From: Bedellia somnulentella
Taxonomy: Eukaryota > Arthropoda > Insecta > Lepidoptera > Bedelliidae
Assembly (NCBI GenBank): GCA_963576735.1
Contig: OY755173.1
Span: forward strand, 12,246,873 to 12,310,872
Reading direction: 5' to 3'
Length of the DNA stretch: 64,000 nucleotides
How positions within the stretch are numbered: position 1 is the first letter of the stretch; the number at the start of each line of letters is the position of its first letter. Under the pieces are notes generated by a model. That model ran no database searches. It was not told the DNA's origin and was given only the letters and a program-made list of their open reading frames with translations. This document shows, piece after piece, positions 41,577-53,116 of the stretch. A program made the position numbers and the translations under genes.

Positions 41577-42516
41577 TATGTTATGATTGTGTTGTTATGA
41601 AACTAAGTACATAAAACGAACAAACATTTAAATAATGAAGATTCTTTCTTTTTCCACGGGGGGCATATGGATACAAAGTAGATAGAGAATGTTATTAAAA
41701 AACGCAGGCGTTCGAAGTTTAAAGAAAAAAATGCATATATATTTCAATGTGACTTCATATTTTATCCTCCCTGTTTTGAATAAACTATTGTTTAAATTCC
41801 AAAAAACCAAAGGCTTGTGGAAAATTCGTCCCAAAATAAAACTATTATTAGCATTGCAATTTAAGTCTCAAAAAATAACTTAAACATAAAAAAAAACATT
41901 TAACAAATACGTTTACATCAACAACAACATAAGAATACGCAGCAAAAACCATCAATAACTAACAAAACTTGAAAATAATAGGTAATATTCTACTTGAAAG
42001 ACGTTTAAACTTGGAAAACGATTGACATTTTCGTTGAATTAAGGTGAATTAATTTGTCAAGGTGGTTTGCATATTGAGTCTCCTTGCCTTGTGCCCACGC
42101 AGTCGATAGCGGCCAGCAGTAGTAGCACGCTTGCCCTTTTAGCTAAAAATGTCGTGGTGTATAACAGCTATCTCTTTTACACTTCAGAAGTATGTAATAT
42201 TTTTGTCACTTTCTAACCGATATTATCACGAGCGTGCAATGGGCCCAGGGTGTTGGGGCCGCTCACTGCGATGCTGCTTCTTGTCGCCATTCGATTACTC
42301 GAACGTGGGCTGTAGAAATCAGATCTAGCACTTTTTTTTCTTTTTATTTGTACCTGGAGCTAAATGTAGCGCTTTGTTCAACATTACTCGTATGAAATTA
42401 TGTAAAACTTTTCCGGCAGCTGGAATTGGTGTGAATTTTTATATTATATTTTTCTGAAGATCGTCGTAGTTTTTTGTTCTTTAAGGATATTAATTGTATT
42501 TAATGTTTTGAATTTA
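41577..42516. other. AT-rich sequence with a GC-richer stretch
   Basis: 42070-42310 (GTCGATAGCGGCCAGCAGTA, GGGCCGCTCACTGCGATGCT) is less AT-rich and not repeated in the window; possible conserved non-coding DNA. Confidence 0.35.
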
Positions 42517-42690
42517 CGTACATGCATTTACTCAAGGCTAAAAATTAGAAGCCTTAAAAATTACCCAGAGCTTCAGAAATTGAAATCATTCAGCCTCTTT
42601 TAGAAGTAGAATGGGGAAAAGGTGGTAAAATAATACGAAACCCGCGGGAAGAAAATGGTGCCCCTCTGAACCAACACTACGCCGCTTTGT
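42517..42690 (-). mobile_element. Sa SINE, diverged and deleted
   Basis: TACATGCATTTACTCAAGGC, CAGAGCTTCAGAAATTGAAA, GAATGGGGAAAAGGTGGTAA, then a deletion to ACCCGCGGGAAGAAAATGG and CCAACACTACGCCGC. Confidence 0.75.
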
Positions 42691-43440
42691 GGCTACACAG
42701 TTTTGTATTAAGTTTCAAACATTTGAAATTAAGCATATAAACGTACTAACAGTATTTTTTTCTAATAGCATTAGTGAGCACTTAGCGCAGTCAAGACGCC
42801 TGCCAATGACAGCTGTTTACTCCTCCACTCCCCGCTATCGTAAGGTCAACTTTAATGAAATATTATCATGTTAAACATCAAGTGACTCTACTTTATATAC
42901 TGCCTTTAAAATATACACAAATAGAATACCGCAATCATGCAGTGTTCACATGGAACTTTATTTCATATTAATGTCAAACATATTTTATCTATTTTTTTGT
43001 TGTCCAATTCTTTGGTCTACTAATTTGGTGAAACAGGATAACTGAGACTGCTAAATAAAACATTAATACGTTTTTACTAAAATGGTGTCGCCTACTCAGT
43101 GTGAGTCATTATTCACCGGAATAAATTATATTGGATACATAGTTTGACCAAAATCTCACTTGAATATATCACATACTTTAACAAAGAGGGGTTATTAATT
43201 AAAATTTATTAACCTGCCAAGTTAAGCGTAAATAATAATTATTCGAAATATTAATTATTCTTTATCGAATCAACATTTTAAACAGTATACTTCTATTAAT
43301 AAACTTTAAATCTGTTACCAGTGTTGCATTTATATAGAAGCAAAATAATAATTTAAATGATCCTTAAAAGTATTTTATATTTTTTGTCGATCATTGTTTG
43401 TAACATTAGTTATATTGTATAACTTAGGTACAATAAAGAA
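42691..43440. other. AT-rich unique sequence
   Basis: A 61-codon open frame (42689-42874) has no recognisable domain. Confidence 0.45.
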
Positions 43441-43698
43441 TTGGCCGTGCAGGGCCGGCTTAGAATAGCACTACCCCATTTCTTCCGGTGGGTGTACGTA
43501 AGAGGCGACTAACGGTATTGGGACTTATATGAAGTTTTTGGGTGATGAGGTTGGAGACCCATCACCAACAACCTTTATTTCACCATCTTTTCCCCACGCA
43601 ATTTTCCAAAAGTGGCTAAGGAATTTTTAATTCCTTGGCTCTGGCTACCCTTTCTAGTGATTTATAGCCGTGAGTATATGTATGTATGTATGTATGTA
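43441..43698 (+). mobile_element. Sa SINE, full length
   Basis: GGCCGTGCAGGGCCGGCTTA, CTTCCGGTGGGTGTACGTAA, GGTTGGAGACCCATCACC, CTGGCTACCCTTTCTAGTG, GTGAGTATATGTATGTATG. Near consensus. Confidence 0.92.
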
Positions 43699-44566
43699 AT
43701 AAAGAAACTAAAACAACAGAGCTACAACCTGAAATCGTACCAGTACTAATATCATAGTGTCCCCATTTATTTATTTTATGAAATTGCAGGAAATGATTTC
43801 AATATGTAGAGTAACAAAAAGAACTACAATCATTCTTTTCATAGCAAGTATTTATATTACAGGTTTAACGGCAAACCTTCATTTGCACTTACGAAAACAA
43901 GCCAAAAATGGAACTCGCATCGTGAACTCATGTAACTAGAATATCACACGTAATAAGCGGTACGAAACAAGAAGTAAAAATGACATTTGTGTTATGCTTC
44001 AAGTAAGTGGTCATACAGGCTTTAAATGTCAGTCCAGTTGGATGATATCATATCAGTTCGCTAGCTCGGTGAAGGGAGGGGGGCGGTCAAAGGGGAAGTG
44101 GGGGGAAGGCAGACAGGCATTACGACACCGCGACATATTGGCCGGGGAAAGTTCAGCTCACACAGATTCGACACTGGCGAAATCAGACAACACCCACACA
44201 GATGTTTTGTGAAGTGCTTGCCGAAACTTTTAAATAGTCCTTACTGTACGTATAAGGAAACATGACTCTTAACTACTTTCACGACGATCGGTGTTTCAGT
44301 TACTCATAGTTAACGTTAGTCTTTAAACCGAACTTTCTTATTTTTCGGTGCATTGATTTGAGTTTGCTTTCATGATAATGTACCGTTGAGCCGTATATAT
44401 GCAAAGGCTAAGGATATACTTCAGAAAATTACGTTATAATTTTGTTATGCAACGTTTGACATTCGTACATTTTGTCTGCGTAGCAAATTCACGCGATAAG
44501 GGCTGACCTATTGCTGTCTTGTGCGAAAGCATTGTCCCTTGAATAAGTAAAAAAAACAACGCATAT
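43699..44566. promoter_or_regulatory. Unique sequence with a G-quadruplex motif
   Basis: GGG (44074-44076), GGGGGG (44078-44083), GGGG (44092-44095) and GGGGGG (44100-44105) on the + strand, loops 1, 8 and 4 bases. It is followed by GC-rich GACACCGCGACATATTGGCC. A 72-codon frame crosses it without a domain. Regulatory role is conjecture. Confidence 0.35.
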
Positions 44567-44657
44567 GAAACTTAAGAAAAGACTCATTAGTATAGGCTCG
44601 ATTCAGGATTTGAACCCATGCCCTCTTCATTAGAGCCTCTTCTTTCTCTCCTACCAA
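44567..44657 (-). mobile_element. St SINE head, diverged
   Basis: AAGACTCATTAGTATAGGCT, GATTCAGGATTTGAACCCAT (B box on the minus strand: GGGTTCAAATCC), CTCCTACCAATATACC. It served as the target for the next, younger St copy. Confidence 0.65.
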
Positions 44658-44668
44658 TATACCAAAGC

Positions 44669-45037
44669 ATAACATAACATAACATAAACGTTCACGCCGA
44701 ATATCCCCGAAGGGGTTGGCAGAAGTACTAATACTTCTGAACATCACGTGACTTTGTCACCTGGTACCCAGTACCCACGTTTTGCATGGACAGTGTACTC
44801 ACGTGATAGGGGGCAGGCCCATCGCCGTTTTGTACGAATACACTGTCACATGACTAAGTACAACTCAGCCATGTGGGTTTTCTCACGATGTTTTCCCTCA
44901 CCGTTAACAACCATGATAAATTAACCACACATATGTCTTTAGAAAAGACAAATTGGTGTAGGCCCGACCCAGGATTTGAACACTAGTCGTTTGCACGATA
45001 ACCGAGTGTTCTACCCACTGGGCTATCACGGTTGTTG
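44669..45037 (-). mobile_element. St SINE, full length, with 11-bp target duplication
   Basis: TATACCAAAGC stands at 44658-44668 and again at 45038-45048. Between them is a complete antisense St of 369 bp: tail (ATAAC)n, hairpin TCCCCGAAGGGG, body, B box GGATTTGAACACT and A-box region CCCACTGGGCTATCACGG. Being complete and exactly bounded, it defines the ends of the family: 5' CAACAACCGTGATAGCCC, 3' (TTATG)n. Confidence 0.95.
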
Positions 45038-45048
45038 TATACCAAAGC

Positions 45049-45564
45049 TAGTAAAAAATATTGCACACTTTTTAGATATGTTGTGAGAAAATAAAGAAGG
45101 TGATAATTTGTTACAACGTTGTACAACTCGGAACTTGAAAGAAACTTCCGTGCTGCCAATTGACTTCAAAAAAATGTTAATAACTTAATCGACTAATTAA
45201 ATAGAAATAGCACAGAAATTATTGGCGTTTGGAGTATTGCCAATCAATTCTCATCATGGTGATATTGAGGTAATCATCATTGAATCATTATTCAGTTTGG
45301 CTGCTGATTAATAATATACTATTTTTGTTTAATGACTAGCTTAACATGCAAACATTTCTTAGGCACTAAAATGAAACAAATAATCAACTCAACTTAGTTA
45401 ACATGTTATTAGCATTGAACATTAAATAACATACGCTTTTTGTAAATGTAGTTAGATAAAGATATTTTTTGTATTTATTTAGTTAGGACAAGAAACTTAG
45501 GATTGCGTAATGGTTTGACACCTAATATGGTATTTTAGTAAAAAAACATATGAACTTTACAATA
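45049..45564. other. AT-rich unique sequence
   Basis: No repeat or ORF recognised. Confidence 0.45.
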
Positions 45565-45805
45565 TATTACTTACACCTTTAGCCACCATAGGGTAGGCAG
45601 AGATTATCGATTGCAATTTTGTAAGATACTAGCAAACCTCGCGAGCTGAATTTCTGTGTGTGCTTTTTTAAGAGCACATTCTCCATTTGATCTAAATGTG
45701 TCATTTGTGGTGTCTCCTTCTGACATGACATAAAATTGGTTCTTTATGTCTCTTTTATAAATTGACTCTCATGCAGCCTCTCTATGTGACCTTGCATCTA
45801 TTATA
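45565..45805 (-). mobile_element. Ra LINE 3' fragment, old
   Basis: TAGCCACCATAGGGTAGGCA, GAGATTATCGATTGCAATTT, CTCCATTTGATCTAAATGTG, TTATGTCTCTTTTATAAATT, CTCTCTATGTGACCTTGCAT. Colinear with the 13695 copy, at low identity and without an open frame. Confidence 0.7.
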
Positions 45806-47328
45806 CGCTAGAAATTAACCATCATGTTTCACAATTACTTTTACGTATGAGTGCTAATATTTTTTTAACACTTTCGATATAAAATAGTCATCATTTGAGT
45901 TATATCTGCATGGATGGACATTCATTAAATATATCCAGTATCGGTGGCGAATGAAATTTACTTTCACTCGTTATTGCAAGGACAAGGGCGACGCGCCCCG
46001 GTAATTCGCAAAATGGTGGACCGGATTTGAAATATTTAACGAATTTGGCGTTACCAGTTTTTTACCAATTGATGATTCATTTATGATATTTTTTCATGTA
46101 CACTCGATGGTTTAACTTTCGTAAAATGAAAGGGTATTTATACTTTATGGCTGTAGGAGACGGAAAAAGCAATAAAACTTTGGTTACATTACGATACGAT
46201 ATTGTATAATTGTATGTCTTTTGCTCACGGAAAAACGAACAGAGAGCAGCTTTAAGAAGGATAACTAAGTTTTTATGTTTCGTTAAAAACTGTTTAGTAC
46301 TCTATAATTTATTTTAAAAAAATATGATGATGATGAGATCACGCTCAGCAGATTTGCACCTGATGATTTGGTCTATTAGTTTTATAAACTATGTAGACAA
46401 AACAAACGAAGATAAGTTTAATAACGTAAATGCGTTTATAAAAACTGAATCGTTGCGTGAAAGAATCTGGAACTATTATAGTTTAATTGGGTTTGTTATC
46501 GGTTTGTGGTAATTCGTTACGTGTGTCCGTGCAACCCATGCTACAGTTTATCCTTGACAGGTAAAAATAAAAATCTTGAAGGTCTACGTCCTACGGAGTA
46601 CAGACTGATACGCACTAATGACTACGTTGATAGTTGGGGATAAAAAATAATTCCACCCATACTTCTCAACTTGCCATTTTTTATGCCTCGTTTTTATCAT
46701 TTATACCACCGCATTATTATAACAAACCATGGTATTATATTTAGCATGTAAAAAATAATTTTAATGAACATGATTACAAAGAGGTTATGCATTTTAAACC
46801 TCCATAACGAAAAAAAAACGAAGACAACTAGTGTATTAAAATATATATTGTTTCCAAGATCAAACATACATAACTAGTGCTACTAAAAAAATACTTATTT
46901 CAGTACGTAAATATAGAAGTGAAGGAAAACCTCAACAAATAATAATACATAGTCAACAAAAATATATGACCTTACCTATACCTATACCTATACCCGATCG
47001 CCATGACTGTCATAGTCAAATCGATCACCAAATAGTTTAGACTTCATTACAACAATAAATAGGCGATTAGATAATATGAAACAGTGAGTAGCTGCGCAGG
47101 GCTATAAGTCGTGTGCGCAGTACTTTGTGTAACGGTGTTCCGGTCACCGCTATGTCTCAGTAACTTTATGTCGACCGCGTTTATATCACACTGCTAGCCG
47201 TCCGTATCCTAATGACTTTTGAAGAATGAAACACATTATATTCGTACTTTATAGAACAGCGTTTCTGATAGAGCGAACAAATAACTGGAATATCATAACG
47301 TTGCTACAGAATGCTTTTGAATCTAAAG
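45806..47328. other. AT-rich sequence with small features
   Basis: (CTATAC)n, about four units, at 46976-46996. 47040-47220 is GC-richer with TGTAACGGTGTTCCGGTCAC and GACCGCGTTTATATCACAC; possible conserved non-coding DNA. Confidence 0.4.
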
Positions 47329-47339
47329 ATAATAAATAA

Positions 47340-47428
47340 GCTAGAGAGGTTTGTCAGGATCGTACGAAGTGGCGATCGATAGTTTCTGCCTATCCCAATG
47401 GGGACTTATGGCGTGAGTATATGTATGT
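47340..47428 (+). mobile_element. Ra LINE, 89-bp insertion with 11-bp target duplication
   Basis: ATAATAAATAA lies at 47329-47339 and 47429-47439. Between them is GCTAGAGAGGTTTGTCAGGA to GTGAGTATATGTATGT, the last 89 bases of Ra, sense. It is an almost perfect match to the 54130-54220 part of the sense copy, so it fixes the exact 3' end of Ra. Confidence 0.9.
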
Positions 47429-47439
47429 ATAATAAATAA

Positions 47440-48200
47440 TGGTCAAGTGCGAGTTTGAAATATTATTTAATTTTAGTTTTATAGTATAAAACTGTACACC
47501 GGATATACCTTATTATCAAGTATCAACGGAAATCCATCGCTGCCACACACGGACAATTAGGCAGATAGACATGCATGGTGAATCTATAAGGGTATCGTTT
47601 TTTTGCCATTCAGAAGCAGATGCCCGTAAAATTATAATTTACTAAAATGATTTGCTATCTACTTTAAGAGTCAGCTTTATCAGGATCCAATATATACAAA
47701 TGTGCTTGTTTCAATCAAATACTGATATAATTGGTTGGTATATATTCTGTTTATTAAGCTCACACACATTCAAGAGTAGCGCATCTCTATCATAACTTAC
47801 TGCATGATAGTAAAATTTAAATTAATAATAAGAATTGGACACCTCAAACAGATAGAATACAAAAAATAAAAAACATGGTATATAATAGTTGTATTAATAC
47901 TTTTTAAATGTTTATCAACAATTAAAAGCAACATTATCTTTGCGTATAAAAACTAGAATAAATACTTATCATGTCGCAAAGCAAAAACCGAACGGCTCTC
48001 ATAAAATCGCAAAGCCAACCGCCACATTCACTAAAACCTCTGGGAATTAGAAATGAGAACTGTTTCTGCCATTCCGCTATCAAGTGTAAGTACTCAGTAA
48101 GCACCGCCGCCGCCGCGCCGCCACCGCAGCTTTTGTATTACGGAAACGTACATAACGTCGCTATAATAACGGTGTTGATACATAACTACATTCAAGTTAG
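47440..48200. other. AT-rich sequence with an exon-like start
   Basis: TATAAAAA at 47945, then ATG at 47971 opening a frame (MSQSKNRTALIKSQS...) that reaches AAGT/GTAAGT, a strong splice donor, at 48085/48086. No domain is seen in the 38 codons. Could be chance. Confidence 0.25.
48101..48130 (+). repeat. (CCG)n-rich stretch
   Basis: GCACCGCCGCCGCCGCGCCG and CCACCGCAGC. One of two CCG-type microsatellites in the window (the other at 30838). Confidence 0.75.
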
Positions 48201-48346
48201 CTGGGTAGTGTCTTAGAATAGCACTAACCCTTGTCTTCCCACGGGTGTCGTAACAAGCGGTTTTAGTTTTGGGTCCTTTTAAGTTATTGTTGGGCGATGT
48301 AGCTGGACACTCAGCACCAATTTTCTGTATTTCCTCATTTTGATTT
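48201..48346 (+). mobile_element. Sa SINE, 3' truncated
   Basis: GTAGTGTCTTAGAATAGCAC, CACGGGTGTCGTAACAAGCG, TTGTTGGGCGATGTAGCTGG; fades after TTTCCTCATTTTG. Confidence 0.7.
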
Positions 48347-48403
48347 GTTATGCGGTAAAAAAGGCACTATAAATAATAAATTAACCTGGAGAAACAAGGT
48401 TAA

Positions 48404-48544
48404 CGCCCGATTTCTGAATTGAGTATTCCAACTGAGAACAACCTAAGTATCGTTCTGTCGCATTGAAATCTTTACAACTGAATGAGACAAAACGATACTT
48501 AACTCGTTCTCAGCTTGAATACTCAATTCAGAAATCGGGTGTAA
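48404..48544. mobile_element. Foldback MITE (about 140 bp)
   Basis: Arms of about 60 bp each: CCCGATTTCTGAATTGAGTA at 48406 returns inverted as TACTCAATTCAGAAATCGGG ending at 48539. About 53 of 60 positions pair, with a central loop of some 15-20 bases. Flanks are TTAACG... and ...TGTAA, allowing a TTA/TAA duplication as in PIF/Harbinger-type MITEs. The transcript would fold into one long hairpin. Confidence 0.8.
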
Positions 48545-48710
48545 GAGGGCTAAAGATGATACGAATACAACGAAGTTGTGGTTTATTTGTTGGATTTAGA
48601 ATTCATTTCGTAATACTTTTTTATTAATCTTTCATAGACAGAACATCAAATGACGATGGCGTTAAACCAATTAATGTTACAACATTTAAGATAAGGAATA
48701 GGTTTCAATC

Positions 48711-48734
48711 TAATATCAGACAAGTCTGATATTA
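48711..48734. repeat. Perfect palindrome, 11-bp arms
   Basis: TAATATCAGAC, AA, GTCTGATATTA. Could form a cruciform or be a small hairpin relic; no terminator context (eukaryotic DNA). Confidence 0.8.
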
Positions 48735-49859
48735 AAGTGGTATGTTTGAATTTATTGGTGTTTAGTTAATACAATGGGTTATAAATAACTTCAAAAATAA
48801 TTTTAATAGTTTTCCGGAGTTATATACTATTACTCAATGCTCTTAACTGCCATAAATAACTACAAGTACAATGACTTTGATAATAATTTTACATCGTATA
48901 CAGTAAATTAAAAGAGCAAAACTTTCTTTACCTCTTAAAAGAAAAATACTTAAAAGTTTTGTGCGCGCGTTTATGTTTAATATATGGGGCGGATTGAGAG
49001 CAAAGAGATAGGTCGAGTCTTAGCTTGCCGAGTGCGCGTGCGATGGACAATATCACGTAATAGCAAAACAGCATGTAACAAAACCACTGGCGAATATGAT
49101 ACTGTTTCATGATGCATATTGCATACACTATAATCATATGATAGATACTACTACTTATTCGTAATGACAAATCGAATTAAGATAATGTATCACATGCCGT
49201 CGAAGGTCGTTTCGATGTGGTCAACAGATGAAACAGACTTCCGCCGCAAACAGGTTCGAAGTTCGAACAAGATTGCTATCAGGGTTACATCATTTTATTA
49301 GATTCATTCCTTGTCCTTCTTCACCTAACCAAATTCTTATGTGTTGTTTACTTTGATTTAAATTACAATGGACATGTTCAAATATTTATCGATTCATTGT
49401 GAGGTCATCAATGCTGTATTCTATTTGTGATAGATTAAAAAAGTGTATAATTGGTGCCACAAAAAATGATGTAGCACTATTTAAATATATGGAAGGTGCA
49501 AGCACTTTGTTGAATCCTGATCAAACAATGTTTTCGAATGTGTTGTTGGTATTTTGGCCATTTAAGACACTATTAGAAACATATTTTTTGTTTGTAAAGT
49601 AAAATTGTAAAATCAGGTATTGAATTATTTATTGAGATTCAAAAACATAGATCACAAAATGAATGACATGGGATATGATTGTACTATTTATATATTATTA
49701 TTTTTAATGATATTATTATATTATCCATGTACCGTAACGTAGTACTTGTTCACTTAATACTATTTTATTAATTTAAAGTAATTAGAAAATACCTATTACA
49801 TGAAATCATAGAAATATTTTAAAACCATAATGCCCAAATTCAATCAGTGTACTGTACAA
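48735..49859. other. AT-rich unique sequence
   Basis: 49195-49265 has GTTCGAAGTTCGAAC, a small inverted repeat. No gene recognised. Confidence 0.45.
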
Positions 49860-49990
49860 GACAGTAACTTCTCTACACGGAGCATCCCGGAGGCGCTACA
49901 AAGCGACATGTCGGGGGGCGGTTTGCTTCGTCATGATGTTGTAATTGAAATTCAATCACCGATCCATGCATCCGACATTCCGCGCTATTA
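49860..49990. promoter_or_regulatory. GC-rich patch with homeodomain-type motifs
   Basis: GAGCATCCCGGAGGCGCTAC, ATGTCGGGGGGCGGTTTGC, then GTAATTGAAATTCAATCACC (an inverted ATTGAAATTCAAT) and GATCCATGCATCCG. Candidate conserved non-coding element about 500 bp before the putative promoter. Confidence 0.35.
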
Positions 49991-50394
49991 AACAATAATA
50001 CGTTAACCACAGTAGCTACTAAACCCATCTTCTATTCAATGCTCTGATCAAGAATACCGCCCAGAATTCTCTTGATTAAAGTTTTAAAAAATTCACATCA
50101 TCATAAGTCATTTTCTTTTTTAGTTCACACTCAGCATTTTTATTCATTACGCCTATTCACGCCCCGGTTTTATAACTTGAAAGTAATTTTTACTCTCAGC
50201 ATCGACTGAGCTTTATCTGGAAACAGGTTTTCTATTGTAATTGTAATAGACAATTCATATCTTTGCATTATTGTTTAGAAATGCTTGTTAAATGCTTGGG
50301 GTTATGTTTGTAGAATACAATAGTTTCATGAATATAAACGAAGTTGCAAAAGCTCTGGCTGGACTAGAAATGCATTCTAGATTATGATCGAGAA

Positions 50395-50766
50395 GTGAGT
50401 AGGGTCTGCGGGCGCGGAGGAGAGAGGCGAGGGGCTGCGCGCGAGCAGTCGAGCCTCCGACTGCAATAACCCGCTCGGCGCTCAGTCATTGTCCGACCGA
50501 AGCCTCGGTCGCGCGCGAAATTTCGACCGGCTTGTCGTTACTATCGTTCAGTGTCCGTTATAGAGAACGTCTGGAGTTCTGGTGCAGTGCAGTGTTGTGT
50601 TTCTAGCTATACAGGATATTGTGTATTGCTATTAAGTACATAGCTCGAAATCCCATTGGAGTGAGTTGTTGTTCGTCTGCGAGCGAGGGAGACGATCTTC
50701 AGCGGCTTAACCCGGGAGGAATGAGCCCCGCACACCACCCGTCCCACACTCACCGATGATCTCAAG
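50395..50766 (+). promoter_or_regulatory. Candidate host promoter and first exon
   Basis: The strongest CpG-rich block of the window (GGGCGCGGAGGAGAGAGGCG, CCGCTCGGCGCTCAG, CGGTCGCGCGCGAAATTTCG). It is followed by TCGTTCAGTGTCC, where TCAGT matches the arthropod initiator with a possible +1 at A50550. No TATA box precedes it. Downstream, about 215 bases would form a leader rich in GTGCAGTGCAGTG and GCGAGCGAGGGAG. ATG at 50721 opens only a 12-codon frame; a second ATG at 50756 runs three codons into CTCAAG/GTTAGA, a plausible splice donor at 50766/50767. It could thus be a 5' exon of a gene on the + strand with a large first intron; the protein cannot be named. Confidence 0.45.
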
Positions 50767-52314
50767 GTTAGAATCTTGTTCGACTTTTCGCTGACCGTGT
50801 CGCAACAGTCGCAATTTACCACGACCGACCCCGCGCTCTCTCGAAGGCTCCAACCTAAAACTGATCTAACTGATAAAGTTCATTTTGAACAATACGATTC
50901 TGAGGCAACCGTTAACTTTTTCCAATTGTTGTGCATCAAGTAGGGAATTTGGAAAATTATTAAAGTGGATTCTAATAATTGAAATCTTATTAGAGTTTGA
51001 AATTGATTTTAATTTTCTTTACTGTTTGAAAAATATTTAAATAGCCACAAAAAAGTATTACTGCTTATCAAAGTTTAAATAACTAAAGAGTAATTATGGT
51101 GAAACATGCAGACCTAGGGGATAATTGAGTTCAATAGTCATAGGTAATCTATTGGCAAAGCTAGTTACGAAAGGACACCCACATTACATTAAGCGGTGGC
51201 GGGCGATTCACGTAGTTCTTACGTAACGAGTATGTCGGTAATGTAAAGTTGACATACACTCACATCCAAATTAGGATATGTAATTTTTCCTTAACAGTCG
51301 CCATGTTATGCGGACTGCAAGAGAAACTACCGGTTGGATTATTGCGAAAACTGATTGATCGTTCGAAATCATATGTATTTTTTTATTATTTATTAAACTT
51401 TCATCAAATTGAAAAATATATATGCATATACGTCACATAACGACTTTAAACCCAAAAAAATGTTAAACCAACAGGCTGGTCAAAGTTATCTCGGGCATTT
51501 TAGGTAACGAAAATTATTAAATTTGTGACAGCATATGGTAAACATTTGGTAACGGCACCATTCACACATATCACAAAAAGTTGCAGAGCCTTTAGTAACC
51601 TTTTAAAAAACATCGGAAATTTGAAACCGACGACAAAACAAGACAACACATTTTTTAAATTTAGTTAGAGATAGTCTTAGATAGATAGTTTATTAGACTA
51701 ATGGCTAATTTGTTAAATTCAGTCACAACCACGCCTTTATTTAACATTTTATTTCACAATTGTTGTACCACTTTTTAAAATATCTTCCGAAATTATATCC
51801 CACATTCAAAAGTTGAGTTTTAATGCAACATGCTTTAAAATTTACAAAACGAAATACTTAAAGTATTAAAAGTTTAAAAGACCCAAGTTAATTATAGAGT
51901 CAGCTTTAGTAAGATTGGTTCTAACAAGAAATTTGACTATAAATGACGAAAAAATGCTTCATCAGTGTTTTATCGCAAAAAGGTAGCAAAAAGAAGGTTT
52001 AAACTCGTTTTATTAAAAGAGTAGAATTGAGAGAGACACAGAACTTAGAGAAAAGAAAACAGGATTTACTTGGTCACATATAATTTAACCAACAACAGCC
52101 CAAAGCTTGTATGATTTTTCGTTTTAAGTCATAATAAGTTTTCCGGATTCAGAACCAAACCGTGACTAATGGATATTTGATTTTATACTTTGGCTTATTC
52201 CGAATATAAGTTAAAGTCTGTTCATTGATATAAAAATAAAAACTATAGTTTTAAAATAACTATAACGATATATTTTCGATATATACAACTATTTACTTTG
52301 TTAACAAAATTGTA
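50767..52314. other. AT-rich unique sequence, possible first intron
   Basis: Begins with the donor-like GTTAGA. No repeat of the main families until the old St copy at 52315; no second exon recognised. Confidence 0.35.
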
Positions 52315-52640
52315 CGAGTGTGGTGGGAGAATCAGCGCTTCTTATGCAGCAAACGTGAGCTTAAACCCTGAATTGGTCTAAAGTCAAATCAAATAATTTA
52401 ATTTCTATCTAATGGTGCACACAATTATACAATACAATAACTTTGATTATGTGTGGTTAATTTATAAATAATGTATACGGTGGGGGAAAATATCGTAAGG
52501 TAACCCACAGGGCTGAGATTAACTTAGTCATGTCATATGTATGTGTATTCGATAAAAAACGTTATGACGAATATGTCACATGATGTAAGTATTAGCACTT
52601 CTGCCACTCCTTTGGGGGAAGGTATAAGACACGAAACTTG
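52315..52640 (+). mobile_element. St SINE, very old, full span
   Basis: GTGAGCTTAAACCCTGAATT (B-box area), TGTGTGGTTAATTTATAAAT, GGTGGGGGAAAATATCGTAA, CTTAGTCATGTCATATGTAT, CTTCTGCCACTCCTTTGGGG. All landmarks in order; the central hairpin half site is still visible. Confidence 0.7.
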
Positions 52641-53116
52641 AGTAGGAGTTTGAGAGATAGTATATTCTTTATAAAACTTTGAGCTTACATAATATTAAGT
52701 TTAATACGACACATTGAGTACATTGTACAACATTGTGAAATTAATTTATTGACCCTGATATCAGTTTATGTAATAAAAACATTAAATTAAAATTAAATAC
52801 TATGATAAACAAACGAGAAAACTAGTTATGCCTTATTATATAAATTAGTAATATTAAAAACGTTTAAAAGGTAAGCAAAAGTAATGATGAAAATAATGTA
52901 GAGCCATGTTAGTAAGTAGAGTACCATAAGGTAATTTGTGAGTGTTCAATTGATTGATTATACATATTCTACAGTAAATATTCCATTTCACTAGTTATTA
53001 TTATAACTTAAATAATTACTATTTCCGTCTATTTATTATGTCCCATGCGAAAATAAGACTTATTTATACGAGGATAATTTTGTACGTGAGTGTCCGATAT
53101 AATGAGATCTGTAACT
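52641..53116. other. AT-rich sequence, nothing recognised
   Basis: No family repeat. Confidence 0.45.

Noticed and set aside
50607..50822. 71-codon minus-strand frame in the CpG-rich region
   Set aside because: No domain; composition alone explains it, and the promoter-like signals face the other way.
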